DNA from: Pogonophryne albipinna
Taxonomy: Eukaryota; Chordata; Actinopteri; Perciformes; Artedidraconidae
Direction of reading: 5' to 3'
DNA: 64,000 nt
NCBI GenBank assembly: GCA_028583405.1
Contig: CM053243.1
Coordinates: 26,627,524 to 26,691,523 of the forward strand
In this document: piece after piece, positions 10,563-23,603 of the stretch
How the letters are laid out: each line of letters starts with the position of its first letter
How positions within the stretch are numbered: position 1 is the stretch's first letter
Made by a program: the position numbers and the translations under genes
The notes under the pieces: model-generated
Databases searched by the model: none
Seen by the model: only the letters and a program-made list of their open reading frames with translations
Told to the model about the DNA's origin: nothing

Positions 10563-10613
10563 TTAATCGGTTTTTAAATATTAAGAAGCCCTCAGATGCT
10601 GTTTCTTGCAGAT
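10563..10613 (+). mobile_element. TTAA-type MITE copy 1, right fragment
   Basis: TTAAATATTAAGAAGCCCTC and the following bases match 63665-63708 of the complete copy. Similarity stops at about 10613, before the expected right TTAA terminus, so the end is lost. Confidence 0.7.
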
Positions 10614-10814
10614 GTATGATTACCTGGATGACGCTCATGAGACAGTGTTTTACATACGATAGCTATGTTCCTACGATTAACATGATGATACAGCCCCTAG
10701 AGAGAGATAGACATATGACTGTATAGAGATAGGCATATGACTGTCATGTTTATTGCTTACGCAGGCCATAGCTAATCTGAACTAAGCATAGAATACTAAT
10801 AATTAGCCTGCATG
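10614..10814. other. Short non-coding stretch with a 20-bp duplication
   Basis: AGATAGACATATGACTGT and AGATAGGCATATGACTGT occur back to back at about 10706-10745. Nothing else was recognised. Confidence 0.5.
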
Positions 10815-11707
10815 ATTTTTCATACCACTGCTACGCTGACGACACCCAATTAATTATGTCCTTTCCCCACTCAGAGACCCAGGTCGTCGCACGCATCTCT
10901 GCTTGTCTAGCGGACATCTCTCAGTGGATGTCTGCTCACCACCTCAAGCTCAACCTTGACAAGACCGAACTGCTTTTCCTTCCGGGAAAAGATTGTCCCA
11001 CTCTTGACCTAACAATCAACATCGGCACCTGCGTTGTTTCCCCGACTCAGACTGCAAGGAATCTGGGTGTGATCCTAGATAACAACCTGTCCTTCACTGC
11101 AAATATCGCTGCTACAACCCGTTGCTGCAGATACACGCTTTACAACATCAGGAGGATATGTCCCCTCCTGACCCAGAAAGCGACGCAGGTTCTGGCCCAG
11201 GCTCTCGTCATCTCACGCCGAGACTACTGCAACTACCTCCTGGCTGGTCTACCTGCATGTGCCATCCGACCTCTGCAGCTCATCCAGAATGCAGCGGCTC
11301 GTCTGGTCTTCAACCTTCCTAAATTTTCCCACACCACGCCGCTCCTCCGCTCCCTTCACTGGCTTCCGGTAACTGCTAGAATCCACTTCAAGACAATGGT
11401 ACTTGCGTACCATGCTGTGAATGGATCTGGCCGTTCCTACATCCAGGAAATGGTTAAACTGTACACCCCAGCACGTGCACTCCGCTCTGCATCAGCCAAA
11501 CAGCTCGCTGCACCCTCACTGCGAGGGGGACCCAAGTTCCCATCAGCAAAAACACGTGGGTTTGCTATCCTGGCTCCAAAATGGTGGAATGAGCTCCCCA
11601 TTGAAATCAGGACAGCAGAAAGCTTACACATCTTCCCGGGGGAGACTGAAAACTCATCTCTTTCGACTCCACTTCGAGCGATAGAATTACTAACAAAGAA
11701 TTGCTAA
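10815..11707 (+). pseudogene. L2 LINE reverse transcriptase, C-terminal part
   Basis: The segment begins with FSYHCYADDTQL (catalytic YADD) and stays open to 11707, 283 residues from the first ATG at 10856. Landmarks: WMSAHHLKLNLDKTELLFLP, ARNLGVILDNNLSF, SRRDYCNYLLAGLP, QNAAARLVFN, LRSLHWLPVTARI and YTPARALRSAS. The N-terminal endonuclease and the RT fingers are missing. The final residues diverge from the usual LINE ending, and the frame probably shifts around 11640. Confidence 0.88.
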
Positions 11708-11894
11708 CAAAGCACTTACTGTATATACTAATAAAGGACTGGCTTATCTAAAACCAGTTGAGTAGAAATGTTTTAGCTCTATTAAACCTGATGTACTTGA
11801 TTCTGTTTTCTTCAAGTTTGTATCTTGTTGGTCGAACACACTTATTGTAAGTCACTTTGGATAAAAGCGTCAGCTAAATGTAATGTAATGTAAT
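10815..11894 (+). mobile_element. 5'-truncated L2-type LINE
   Basis: It opens at the RT catalytic motif and ends with GTCACTTTGGATAAAAGCG, then a TAATG pentamer tail, the 3' signature of fish L2 LINEs. It is a different L2 subfamily from the one at 2456-3603, judging by the tail. Confidence 0.88.
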
Positions 11895-13101
11895 ACTGTT
11901 TTGAAACGGTATTCTGCATCTTGTAACACCCTCTCTTGTATATAAGCATGCCGACACTGTTCGGAGAATTATTTGTCCCATGCAGTTTTGTATGTGATGA
12001 CTACTTCCATTCTTGCAAGGATAATGAATACATGTATCCTAATTTTGAAGACCAAGCCGGTGACGATTGATATTTTCTTAACACATACTGTATATGCTGT
12101 CTAACCACAAAACTAAAGAGACAAACAAATGTACTTATAAAGGGAAATCTGCTCCTTGCAATCCATGCTTCCTGACCTTTACTTTGTATTCCATTAAAAT
12201 ATACAACACTTGACACACTATCTTTTCATTTATAAATGAATTAATGAATGAATGCATTTATAAACTTGACTGTTGTTTAGTTTGATGCAGTAGTTAATAT
12301 GTTGGTGTTAACTCACTTTCACTTTGGGCCGATCGTGAGTGCCACATTACTGCAGAACATTGTTGCCTGCTTTGGTAGAGGGTTCACCTTGGCCCAAATA
12401 AACAAAGCACAAATTATTTTCCTCTATCAAGTTCATTAATTAAGATGCAGTATATTCACTCAGGCCATGTCTGCATGTGTTGAGAAAAACCTCTGTAATG
12501 GAGCTCTTTGCAGAGTGCAACTGCTTTCATTGGATATGATAACAGGTGAATTAATAGGTCATGGCTCTTTTCAATGCCTTCCACGCCCATTGATTATGTT
12601 TGTTTCCTAATCCCACCCAGTGTTAAACTCTGCCTCTGGTCATAAAACTAGCACAAACACAGCCTGTGTGCTGCATAATTTATTCAGAGCAACAGAGCCC
12701 TGAGATGTTGGATTTCCTGGACAATCATAGCATATCCATCATTTCACAGGGTCACTGTATGACCTTGTCTGATTACAGTTCTGAAACCTAGGTCTTTTCA
12801 AGGATGTACCATTTCAAAGCACACACAACATGTACTGAAATTAATGAGGCAACTACCTCATTATTAGTTTGAACTATAAAGGTGTAGGTGCTCTTGTTCT
12901 GGGAGTTTAGCATTTCAAGCCTAGATCTTTTCTGTCCATATACATGAAAGAAACATATGTTGTGCCATGGTCAAATCTGTAAATCAAAATCTTTTATTGG
13001 GAATAAAGTTTAGTTTATTCTAAATTCTGATCAAAATGGTTAACTATTTTGTCTTGAACATATCAGGGTTTTTTTCTCACCTGCTTGTTGTAGTCAAGTC
13101 A

Positions 13102-13242
13102 CTTGATGATAAACACTATATGCACATACATCTGTTTCAACAATTAAGGTAATTTAGCTAACGCCCTTGAAGCAATGTCTTTTATCTTGAACTAATTTGC
13201 ATGCAGCTGATCCATTATATATAAATACATAGATGTAGATTA
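13102..13242 (+). repeat. Duplicated segment, copy 1
   Basis: From CTTGATGATAAA to GTAGATTA it matches 14528-14660 in the same orientation with few differences, including GGTAATTTAGCTAACRCCCT and the TCCATTATATATAAATA end. The copies start 1426 bases apart. Confidence 0.88.
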
Positions 13243-14527
13243 ATTGATAAGTGCCAAATAAATGTAAAAAATGATTATTATTTGATATATTACTGAAAAG
13301 CAATTGCAAAAAGGTAACTGACCCTTTATCACCCAGGAAGTCTTGATTGACAAAAAATAAAGGACACTGAATGACATGAGATATTGACTTTTGCAGCTTT
13401 GTGCTATAAAGTATAGCTGTAAACAAATTTGAAATGCATGGAATGGCCTGATGTAAAAGGTATAGGAGCATGTTGGAATATGTCTAAAGGTAAATGTGAT
13501 TTCATTTAAAATGGAAACAAGACACTGTTTAACGAGAAGTCCATATTGCTTGCCTACTCCACCATTGCTGCTAGCTGTACAGCACAACACTTTGCTTCAG
13601 TTAATTCTCCATACATTTTAGAGTATGCAGCTTATTCAGACATTGCTGGTATTAAAAAAAGTACATCTGATTGATTAACTTTATAATTCCACTTGTATCA
13701 ATCAATGATGTGTCAGATGCATAAGAAATGAACAGCTCTGTGGGAGGTCAATTTATTGATCAACTCAAGATTCATGCTGTGCGCTTTTACCACAATGACA
13801 GGCTAGTGGCAAAAAAATCATGTCTTTCTATCTGTGATTAAATGCGCGCCTTATAATAATGGACCTTTTCATAATCATTAAATTACAATAATTTAAATGT
13901 TGCACAATAAAACAGCATCTGCAATACACGTAACAAATTATTATATTCCCAGGAGCCATGCCTAATACATTTATTGCTGAAACGATATTCATAGTCACCC
14001 GTTGACACTTATGGACAGTATGTCCACCAGTGATGAATAATATCTGCATTACATTAAATGCCAGATGTTGCTTTCAATATCACCACAGATTAGGAAATAC
14101 TTACTGGAAATGCATATGCATCTAAGCATTCAAATGTTGGTTGTATATTGTAACTTTAACACCTATTCTGGTGGGATCAGTTAAAACGACCTATGCATAT
14201 AACATTCTCACACAAATTGCAGTATCAGAATCTTTCCTTCTGGAACCGTGTCCACATTCTCCCTGTTGCAACAGTATTCCCAAAGTGTGCTGCTGATTGC
14301 GCCACACAGACAGCTAGTCCTAGATGTACGTGCGGATGCATTTCAATCAGATCCGATAAATCTATATCAGCTGCTTCCTGGGGAACTGGACTTTGTCTTA
14401 AAAACATATATGTATCTCCTCTTGTCAGTGCCTTGGGTAATCTGCTTTGGTCCACTCGTGACTGTCATGTCACAGAGATGATTGTTATTTTTCCTGTGAA
14501 TGCACCTGAAACATTCCTCCTTTTTTC

Positions 14528-14660
14528 CTTGATGATAAAAATGCACATACATCTGTTTAAACAATTAAGGTAATTTAGCTAACACCCTTGAAGTAATGTC
14601 TTTTATCTTGATCTAATTTGCTTGCAGCTGATCCATTATATATAAATAAATGTAGATTAA
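14528..14660 (+). repeat. Duplicated segment, copy 2
   Basis: Partner of 13102-13242. It is slightly shorter through small deletions near both ends. Neither copy has inverted termini or a poly-A tail. Confidence 0.88.
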
Positions 14661-17600
14661 GTATGTTGTTTTTTTAATGATCCACCGGCTTGTATAATAT
14701 GTTTTGGGAATATTAAACATTGGATTGTGCATCTCAATGTTATGTGTAATATTAAACTTTAAGGAATTAAAGTAACATAATGCTGTGTGACCTATACCAC
14801 AGGCCAAATGTAATAGCCTTTTGTTTCTCACACTATCCAGATGGTCAGTATTAAGACACCATAAATCATTCATCAATTATTTGATGTTTCTAAGAAATTG
14901 TCAGTAGTACCATTAGGTCAGGATCAATCCTGTATTTAATTTTGTATAAACCATAAACAATAGTTGCACAGAACATGAACACTTTAGCATATGTCCTGCC
15001 TCACACAGTGGAGAGCAGACACCTGCATTATTTCCTCTTACTTGTTTTTGCTTGACCTCAGTAAAGGTTTTAGAGAGCTCATGAATGCTTCCACCAGTTT
15101 GATCATAGCCATTTCTCAACTGATGTCATTTAGACCTTCTTTCTAAATGATTAATACCAGATCATTTACACCTGCAAATAATCACAGCCAACATCATTAA
15201 CCTGGTTGACCTCCTGTTCCCTGTCCAGCTCATTTTTCCTACTGCTGGGCCTGTTCTTCTGCCATTCATCACTCCATCCTGAAATTATCTCTCAACACCA
15301 CGAGGGGTGAACAGCATGTCTTATTGATCTCCCGTCAATGCCTGGAATTGACCAAGTGGAAAGTAATCTAATGCTCTCAGTTTGGTGTAAGTTTTAAAGA
15401 TGAAAAGAGGGGGACAGCACTCCTACACAATGTAAGTGTATCGCCTCAAGGACATATGCCTATCATGTATGTTGATAAAAACACTGCATGGACAATTTAA
15501 ATAGCAGAATTTGTAAAACAATTATCTGGAATGCCCAGGTTTTATTCACTCTTAGGCTTTCATTTTCTAATAATATTTTTCTACAAACATTAAGTTCATG
15601 TGTTGATCATGATCATTTAGTGTGACCATTCGCAGCATTGTCATTTTGAACAACCTAAGAAAGAAGGACCTCATATAGAATTGTAATAGTTTTAATATTG
15701 AAATCTAACACAGGAAATTGAAAATAAATCTAGCTTAAAAGGGGACCTCATCTGTTCCTGGCAGCAGTTTTGAGAATTGTGTCTTTGAACCTTGTTTGCT
15801 TGGTTTTCTTTCACAAGAGGCTGGCCTTGACACTTCTTCATGCCCATTAGAAAATGGTCTGCTGCTTTAAAGATAATAAAAGAAGCTACTATAATGGGCC
15901 ATTGCTGAACTTCTTCAACTCCATGATAATGTATTCCATCCAGAGCTGTATTCATTGTGCAATGCTGAGCCAATGTTGCACCAAATATCAAAACCTACAC
16001 ATCTACAGGCACTTGTACAGTATATTAATAACTAATGATCAGATCAGCTTATCTGCAAAAAACATGTAGGTCATGTGTTTCTCGAACAGTTTACTCTATA
16101 TTAACGCACGTGTGCTTCTAATCCAGCGGTTGATTTATTTTGTCTTTCATTGTTTCACCTCAGAAATATGAATATGTAACTTAAATGTATACGTGTCTAC
16201 ATATGTGTTGAGCTTATTGTATAGTACATTATTGTTTTGTTCCTTGAAACAGGAACTTCAAACACTACTTTGTAGTCATGCTCATGCTCTGAGGCAATGT
16301 TTTAATTGTCATTTACTGCACAAGAACCAAAAAAATGTGCGCTAAATACCACACTTACATAATATATGTGCAGTTGAGGAACACAGTATAATAAAATATT
16401 ATTCTAAGGTCTTTTGGTGGACACATCTAAGTTGAAATACATATTTTTCAAACTGTTTACATGAAAAATTAACAAAAAAAAGGTCTCTTTGTAAAAATGC
16501 TTCATGAGTAATAGTAGATCTTTATAATCGTTACAAAAGAGAATCACTTGTCAAAAACATAGTTTCTCAAAAGGTTGTTTCTTTTGTGAACATGAAAAGA
16601 TTTTGTTACACAGTCGTTTAATGCTCAGAAGATGTGTTCACCATCTGTCACAATTTTCACAATTTGTTCCTCATGGGGCCTTGCCTATAGTCTCAGACAG
16701 AACCTGCGTGGGAGTGATTGTTTGATACTGATGGGGACTGGAGATCCTGTCATCAAGGCATCAGTCTGGGTAGCGAGTGCTGCCACAACAAGACATCAGT
16801 ATCTTGGGCATAATCAACATCGCTTTGGTGGCAGGGCAATTGAGTGACACAGTTTTATCAATTGGCACTTACTCATTGCAGCCATCTGGGTCGTGCACTT
16901 CTGGTTATCCTCTTCTGAATAGTGTGTGTCAATGTTCTATGTAGCAGGATTTTAGTCTTAAATAATCTAAGTAGGACCTATAGTTTACATTGCTAATTGT
17001 TTCAAGTGTTTGTTTTAAATTATATTTGAGACATATAAATTATCATAAACTGGAACGAGAAAGATTGCAAGTATTTTTAGGTATATGTTTGTCACTTGCA
17101 AAGGGGATATTTCCTTCACCCAAGGTGTGTCAGTGTTTCTTTGAGATTACCTTTTGTCTGAGGTGATTGATGCATTCTCCACTTGCTGTGCTTATCGGTC
17201 CCGCTCTCTGTTTCTTGGTCTCTTTGAGCTGAGCACCTTCTGTGTCTTTCAACTGCCAGATGTCTGCCAGATGAGTAAGCTTCAATCACATACACATTCA
17301 CACTGATTCACAATGACAATAAGGGGATACATATCATGGCCCTAAAACCAATGCTTTATAAGAAATTATGAACATATATTATATGCAGTAGAAAACAAGA
17401 TCAGAACTTGGAATAATTGTTTGTATTTGAAGCACAGAGAAAAAGGAGAGATAATAAAATGAAAAAAGCAGAATTGCACACATTCGTGGCCATTTTGTCA
17501 ACATGTAGGTCAGACGGCCATCATTATGTGTGTTAGCCCAGCCAAGGTGTACGATAATTTGTGTTGCCCTACATGATTTATCAGATCATTTGTAGGTATT

Positions 17601-18976
17601 GATTATTTTTTTCAAGTGAATTACTTAAAACGTCCTGGTTATAATGGAATAAAAGACAAGAAGTGGTTTAAAATGCAAGAAAAAAAATATTTTGATTTTA
17701 TTTTTCAAATAGTTTGTAAAAAGTAAAAAATGTTCACATAGGTGACAAAGCAAGATGCAGTTCTAACTAGATGGCAAACAAATCTTATACTTTATTGTTG
17801 TCTAATCAGAAATTCCTCAAATATATGTTCTGATAAGGGCATTAGTAAATACAATCAGCTGTGTTCCTCCCTTTTCACCATAGTACTTGGCTTTTAGAGG
17901 GCAGAAGAAAAAAAGTACAAGGCATAGTTCTCACAAAAACAATATTGTATACATATACTCAACTCTTTAGGCTGTCTATTGAAAAAATGTTTAAGAAGAA
18001 TTGCAGGCCCAACAAATCATATCACATATCATATCATCATCATCTTATCATCTTAAATGTGCCGTTGCTTTTTCGGAAACCCTCGTACGTCTCCATCTCT
18101 TTTCGTTATGGCCTGCGAGCCGGTCATAACACTGTAAAGAGGCTTGACAGCAAACAAAAATGTCAGAAGATTTTCAGAACATGTACCTGCAGCAATAAAC
18201 AAGTGTCTTGTTTCTGTTCATGGGCCTTGAAAATCCAAAGTATTTTAAATAAACTATTCCTTAACAAAGCATTCTCCAGAATTGTTCGGTGTTTTGGTAA
18301 CATTAATGAAAGCCATAACTTTTAGTTGTACCAGTTTCTTTCCAGTTTTCATTTATCAAGCTAAAGTACATTTCAGCTGGCCCTGACTGCCTGCAAGGGT
18401 CCAAACTGAGGTCAAAAGCTTTAATCTCTACAAGGTTCCCATATGGATTGCTACCAGTCTCTACGGAAACTGTTACAATTACTTTGAGTTGTATTACTAA
18501 CCTCTGCCACATTGTGCCGGTCTGCATCTTTGGGTAGTGTCTCCCCTGACACACTTAAAATAATTACTTCAATTTTAGTGGAGGAAATGTCACCATCCAA
18601 CCCAGCAGATAAAACCTATCCCAACCTAATTAAAACAAACACAGTTGGTGAGGGTCATTTATTATAAAGAGTAATGACATAATGAATTTAAATACACAGA
18701 TAATAAATACTATCCCAAAAGTAACAACTCTCCAACGTTGGAAATGTTTTCCCTGGATGTGTAGCTGTTACTTTCGTTCTGTTATTTTCAATATATTAAC
18801 AATTTCCAGACATGTATTTACACAATTAGTAATTTCATTATATCTCTCCAAGAACTGCTTGTAGGCTGAAAGATGTTACCTTTCAGTTACATTTGAAACA
18901 ACTAAAAAGACATACTTAAATTACACTGTCGTACAATACTCAGGGGGGGGGGCTAGATGGCGATGATGGTGGTGAG

Positions 18977-19159
18977 CTATCTAGCCTCCGGCTCCGGCTG
19001 CCGCTGCACGTCAACATTGCTGACGTTAGCGCTCGATTTCGATGACGATGTATGACAAAAAAAACGGTCTAATTTTGTCAGTTTAGCTGTTACATCTCCT
19101 TGTTCTCTCTTGTCGTTTCTCTTTTGAGCGCCGCTCTTGTGCTTTGGTTTGCTGTACAT
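18977..19159 (-). pseudogene. hAT transposase N-terminal fragment (ZMYM1-like)
   Basis: A 60-residue minus-strand frame begins KPKHKSGAQKRNDKREQ and continues with TAKLTKLDRFF. A KSGAQKRK-type start followed by a KL..FF segment is typical of the N-terminus of the hAT proteins annotated in fish as zinc-finger MYM-type 1-like. The downstream zinc finger and catalytic domain are absent. A G-run and GGCTAGATGGCGATG just left (18951-18970) may be a degraded transposon end. Confidence 0.5.
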
Positions 19160-19302
19160 TATATATGCAAGCTTAGCTATTACATTTTTTATAATGCTGC
19201 CGAACTTGCTGCTGCTAGCTACAGTACAGTAGTACAGGTTGATTAAATGGTTCGCTGCTCGTCACGCAATGTATCACATGTACAGTGGCCCTGAAGTGCA
19301 AG

Positions 19303-19580
19303 ACACCACAGCATTTCACAAAACACTACAGCATTTCAGAAAACACAACAGCATTTCACAAAACGCTACAGCATTTCACAAAACGCCACAGCATTTCACA
19401 AAACGCTACAGCATTTCACAAAACACTACAGCATTTCACAAAACACTGTAGCGTTTCACAAAACGCCACAGCATTTCACAAAACACTACAGCATTTCACA
19501 AAACGCCACAGCATTTCACAAAACGCCACAGCCTTTCACAAAACACCACAGCATTTCACAAAACGCCACAGCATTTCACA
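19303..19580 (+). repeat. 20-bp minisatellite array 1
   Basis: About fourteen units of the ACAGCATTTCACAAAACGCC type with exact 20-base period; most units read TTTCACA. Variation is mainly CAC/CGC and CTA/CCA. Confidence 0.95.
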
Positions 19581-20586
19581 TTGGACAGAAAGGGTATTCC
19601 TTTGGGGAGAACACTTGTTGTTTGTGATTGGACAGAGCCAGCCAGAGAAGCACTGCTGTGATTCGTTGTGCTGTCAGCTGTGTTTACTCCTGTCATTCAA
19701 ACAAGAAGCGCTGGAGAGGGGGCGGGGCAATCTCCATGTAAACAAAATGAACATATTTTACCGTGATTTAATTGTAATACACGTTTCAAAATGATGCCGA
19801 AGTAACTACATACTGATACCGGTTAGTAAAAACCATGAATTAATGCTTTGACAAGTGTGCAGATAAGACGGCAGGTGAAAAACCTTTTAAAATGCGTGTT
19901 TTCTGAATGGAATCGGATCGATCAGGCTAAACCAAGCGGCAAACTATGGGGAAGAGCCGGGACGCCAATACGGAAGTGCCACACACTGCAGTTCATATAT
20001 TGGCCGATAGGGACTGGCTGCAGAAAGGAGTAATTCCCATAGACCCCCATGTTAAAATGCCCAACTTTACAGCAGAAAAAAACGTGTTTCTACCCCTGGA
20101 TGCAATACATATTATTATGAATATAGTTAGGTTCCACCTTAATGATTATGGATCTGTGAGTGAATTGTTTTCTAACACGACCCTTTTATTTATATTAGGT
20201 CTTAACGTTTTTGCATAAATTAGGGCGTGGTCACAATGAGAGACGGCTCTGTCAAGTGACTGCTGCTGCTAGCTTCTCGTCTCTCTGCTAGCTGCTCCGT
20301 GAAGCTACAGGCACTCTGCCTGCTCAGCTCATCCAGGGAACACAACTTGAAGCCGGGCCGTGGTTGTTTGTTCTTCATGCTTATATATCGGACTATTGTG
20401 ACTCGCTCTGCGGTTAAAACAGACGGTGCATGCATGCGGTTTTGCGGTAAGTGAAAATCGAGTACTTATTTATGTGTTAATGATTTTAATCGGCTACGTA
20501 ATGAATGTTAAGGCTTGGTTTAGTGTGTAAGCGAGTGGTAGCTACATCGGTGCTAACGATGCTAATCGTAGCCTACAAGTTAAAAT
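19581..20586. other. Interior of composite element, left side
   Basis: The first 100 bases are the inverted partner of 23530-23603. Around 20030-20085 (CCCATAGACCCCCATGTTAA, then TGCCCAACTTTACAG) and at 20222 (GGGCGTGGTCAC) it resembles a very common teleost interspersed repeat known to me from fish genomes. No coding sequence was recognised. Confidence 0.5.
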
Positions 20587-23291
20587 CATAGACTGTATAT
20601 ATAAAGGTTAAAACGAAATAGACAAGTGTTAAGTGGGATAATACTGTAGAACAAACGGCTTCTGTTTGAGGTTGATAAAATAAGGTCATCCTTGTAACTT
20701 AGAGAGATATTTTATTATTTAACACATAGTAGGAACTGTATGCATCGCTAAGGTTAATTTAAATTGGCTATGCTCAAGTATGTAGACAAGCTAACGTCGA
20801 AGTAGTGTATGTGAAATCAACCTCACAATAAGATGTGTGTATATTATAATTATTAATGTCATATTTCAAGATGATTACTTAGATATTACAATATGGTTGG
20901 TTGAGCTGGAGTTCATTATTGAGCTTACACGTTAACGTCACAGTCATCTGAAGAACGAACCCAAACCTTGTTGTTTTTATTAATTGCATTACCAAATGGG
21001 TATCAAATAAACAGTAAGCATTGGTAACACAACTTCCAAAGTTACAGTAAAATAAAAAGGACCCTGACTCGGACAATACACAATCCAACATGTTCAACAG
21101 AAGAGAATCAGTTATATTGTTTGTACACATGGTACTTTACATATGTATATCTGTTTGTTTAAGGTGTCCAGGTGATGCAGACAGGCTGGACCAGAGAGTG
21201 AGAGACAGAACTGGACTCCTCACAGCAGTGAACTTCAGCTGAGGTACAAATACTCTTTTTTTCATACTGTACAAAGAATCAAGAAAGATATTGGTTTAAA
21301 TGAATGAAGTATTGACTTGAATACACTGATATACATTCCATTAAACAATACTACATACTAGATCACCTACACATCAGTTAAGTTGAGGGTTTTTTCCATG
21401 AAAAAAGTTACATTTTAGATATTAAGCAATATGACTTTGTCAGCTTTCTAATTTAATGTATTGAAGGCAAAGATATTTAACACATAGTGAGAACTGCTAC
21501 TATTTATCTCTCAATATTGTCTGTAAAAAACGTGGTAAAAGTGATTATTTCAGTGAGACAACAGAGCAAGCTTCTACAGTTGCACTACGTTTTGATAACA
21601 GTTAAATATTATTTTGATAATAACATATATTTCAATGTTGATGAACTTCATACTGTTCATTCATAATCTGATTGTCTTTGTAGCTCTGTTGAAATAAAAA
21701 AAAAACATTACAATTACAAAATAATTATATCTACAGCCCCTAAACACACAAACACACTGCTTTCATAAATAACACACTTGTTCTGCAATAATATGTTTTA
21801 TGTTTCCTGTCATTTTTGTTAGGAAAGGACATGCCTGAAAGACACGACATTTTCTCCTTCTCTGAGGGTCAAGAAGAACATCCAAGAGGAACATTAAAAG
21901 CTGATGTTATGAGATTTTAAGACCAGTACAGGACATTCACTCAGAAACTACTTTTATTGTGAAAACACAGTCAGCTGATCGAATGCACCTATTTCCACAT
22001 CTACACTCCATCAGCTGATTATTTCTATGTGCCTCACTTTATGAGCTTCACATCACTTGTGCCTTGTACCGCAGAGTTTGCAAAGTCACAAATAAATGGG
22101 GCCAATCTTCAGTCAGATGTGAATGTGTAATCTAACATTTTCAGTAAGAATAATGGACAAAAGGAGTGCAAATACAAATAAAATGTATTGAAATGTGAAC
22201 CAAAAGTTAATCAAATGTTTCAAATAAAAAGCACATATGGACAGAAGGTGTAAACCTATTAAATGTATAAGTAAACACATGTAGTCAAATAAAGTGACAG
22301 ACTAGGCCTGTGCAGTTGGTATCAGCTATGCCCAGCATGGGCTCCTCCATCAGGCCTGGTCCTCCTCGCAGAGGAAAGACCCTCAGTCCTCTCCACACCA
22401 ACAGACTGGACGTCCATCACACGGAGGTTTCTCCCTGAAGTCTCTGCAGCTCTCTGGACACCACGCTGTCTCAATCCGTCCACACTGAATATGAGAGGGG
22501 GGAAATGAAAATAATAAATGCTTCAGACAATAAGAAACATAAAGTTGACTGTTGAGTTGCTCAGTTTTTTTAGATTGTCAATACTATTACTGTATAACTA
22601 ATATCTCAGGTTAAGAGGCACATTCAAATAAAGATTGGTCTTTAAATACATGTTGTCTTTTGAATTGTTTGTCTAAAGTCAAGGATCTAGAACTGGTACT
22701 TAGTTTTAATGATACAGTCTGGTTATTATGCTGTTTGGAGGAGGCCTCACAGGTAAGAGCACTAACTAGCTACCATCACATGTACCTTAGCTTGACTTAA
22801 ATGTATTAAACGTATAGTTAAGTGATATCAAAATATAAATAACTAATGTCATGCAAACATATTAATATTTGCTTGATTCCAGTGTTGAATTTAGCACAAT
22901 TACATACAAACGTTAAGGGATTTTAAGATTCTGAAGTATTATGCTAAAAACTCAATAACTTAGATAATTATTTATAGTTTTGCTGAATAGTTTCATGTCC
23001 GCTTACATTAGAAACGTAAAATGCCACGGCAGTGTGCAGATGGGGAGCATGTTAGCTTAGCTTGGTAGCTTCAGCTAGCTCTGGAACTTCCAGCTCGGTG
23101 GCAGCAGGTCCCGCCTCGGCTCCGCCTCTTTGCCCTTATTTGGAGCAGGCTGGAACAGGCGGGAGTTGAACTCTGACGTCACTGTCGAGCCGTTAGTGGC
23201 CGACTCCGCCTACTAAGGGCTTCTCAGCAACTCTGCAGAATCCTATGGGTGACGTCACGGACCCTACGTCCATTTATATATACAGTCTATG
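20587..23291. repeat. Candidate MITE bounded by 19-bp inverted repeats
   Basis: CATAGACTGTATATATAAA at 20587-20605 is exactly reverse-complemented at 23273-23291. This sequence and the neighbouring GGTGACGTCACGGACC are familiar from short fish interspersed repeats. The 2.7-kb interior is AT-rich without convincing ORFs; 21140-21240, 21820-21960 and 22300-22480 have exon-like composition but no readable protein. It could instead be two separate short repeats in opposite orientation. Confidence 0.45.
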
Positions 23292-23603
23292 GGCTAAACT
23301 AACCTGTAGCTGCTCCGTCCACACTCACAACAATGTCATACAGACATTAATAAAGCAGCGACTGTATTCACCATGACATAAGCAGTCTGTGGTTTGTACA
23401 TGTTTAACTTTTGTCCAGTTTCTGAACAGATATGAGGAGCTGTGAGCTCTGAGTGTGTGCTAACAGCTAACGGCTGATGTGTTGGGACATGTTGCGCTGT
23501 CGGGTGCGCGTCATTTCTTGACTGGCAGCAAAAACAACCAATCACAGCAGTGCTTCTCTGGCTGGCTCTGTTAAATCACAAACAAGAAGTGTTCTCCCTG
23601 AAG

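Larger units (their letters stand above)
11895..18940. other. Long non-coding stretch
   Basis: AT-rich, largely single-copy DNA. Apart from one duplicated segment, no transposon termini, convincing ORFs or RNA genes were seen; all open frames are short and lack recognisable motifs. Parts such as 12470-12740 and 15120-15350 have balanced, non-repetitive composition with several TAAT/ATTA cores and could be conserved regulatory DNA, but this cannot be judged from one genome. Confidence 0.5.

Noticed and set aside
19303..19580. CRISPR-like regular repeats
   Set aside because: The 20-bp units are contiguous without unique spacers, and the surroundings are a fish genome; it is a minisatellite.
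19239..19794. Open frames of up to 169 residues across minisatellite array 1
   Set aside because: The 20-bp unit stays open in several frames, giving HFTKHYSISQN-type repeats; there is no protein-like content outside the array.
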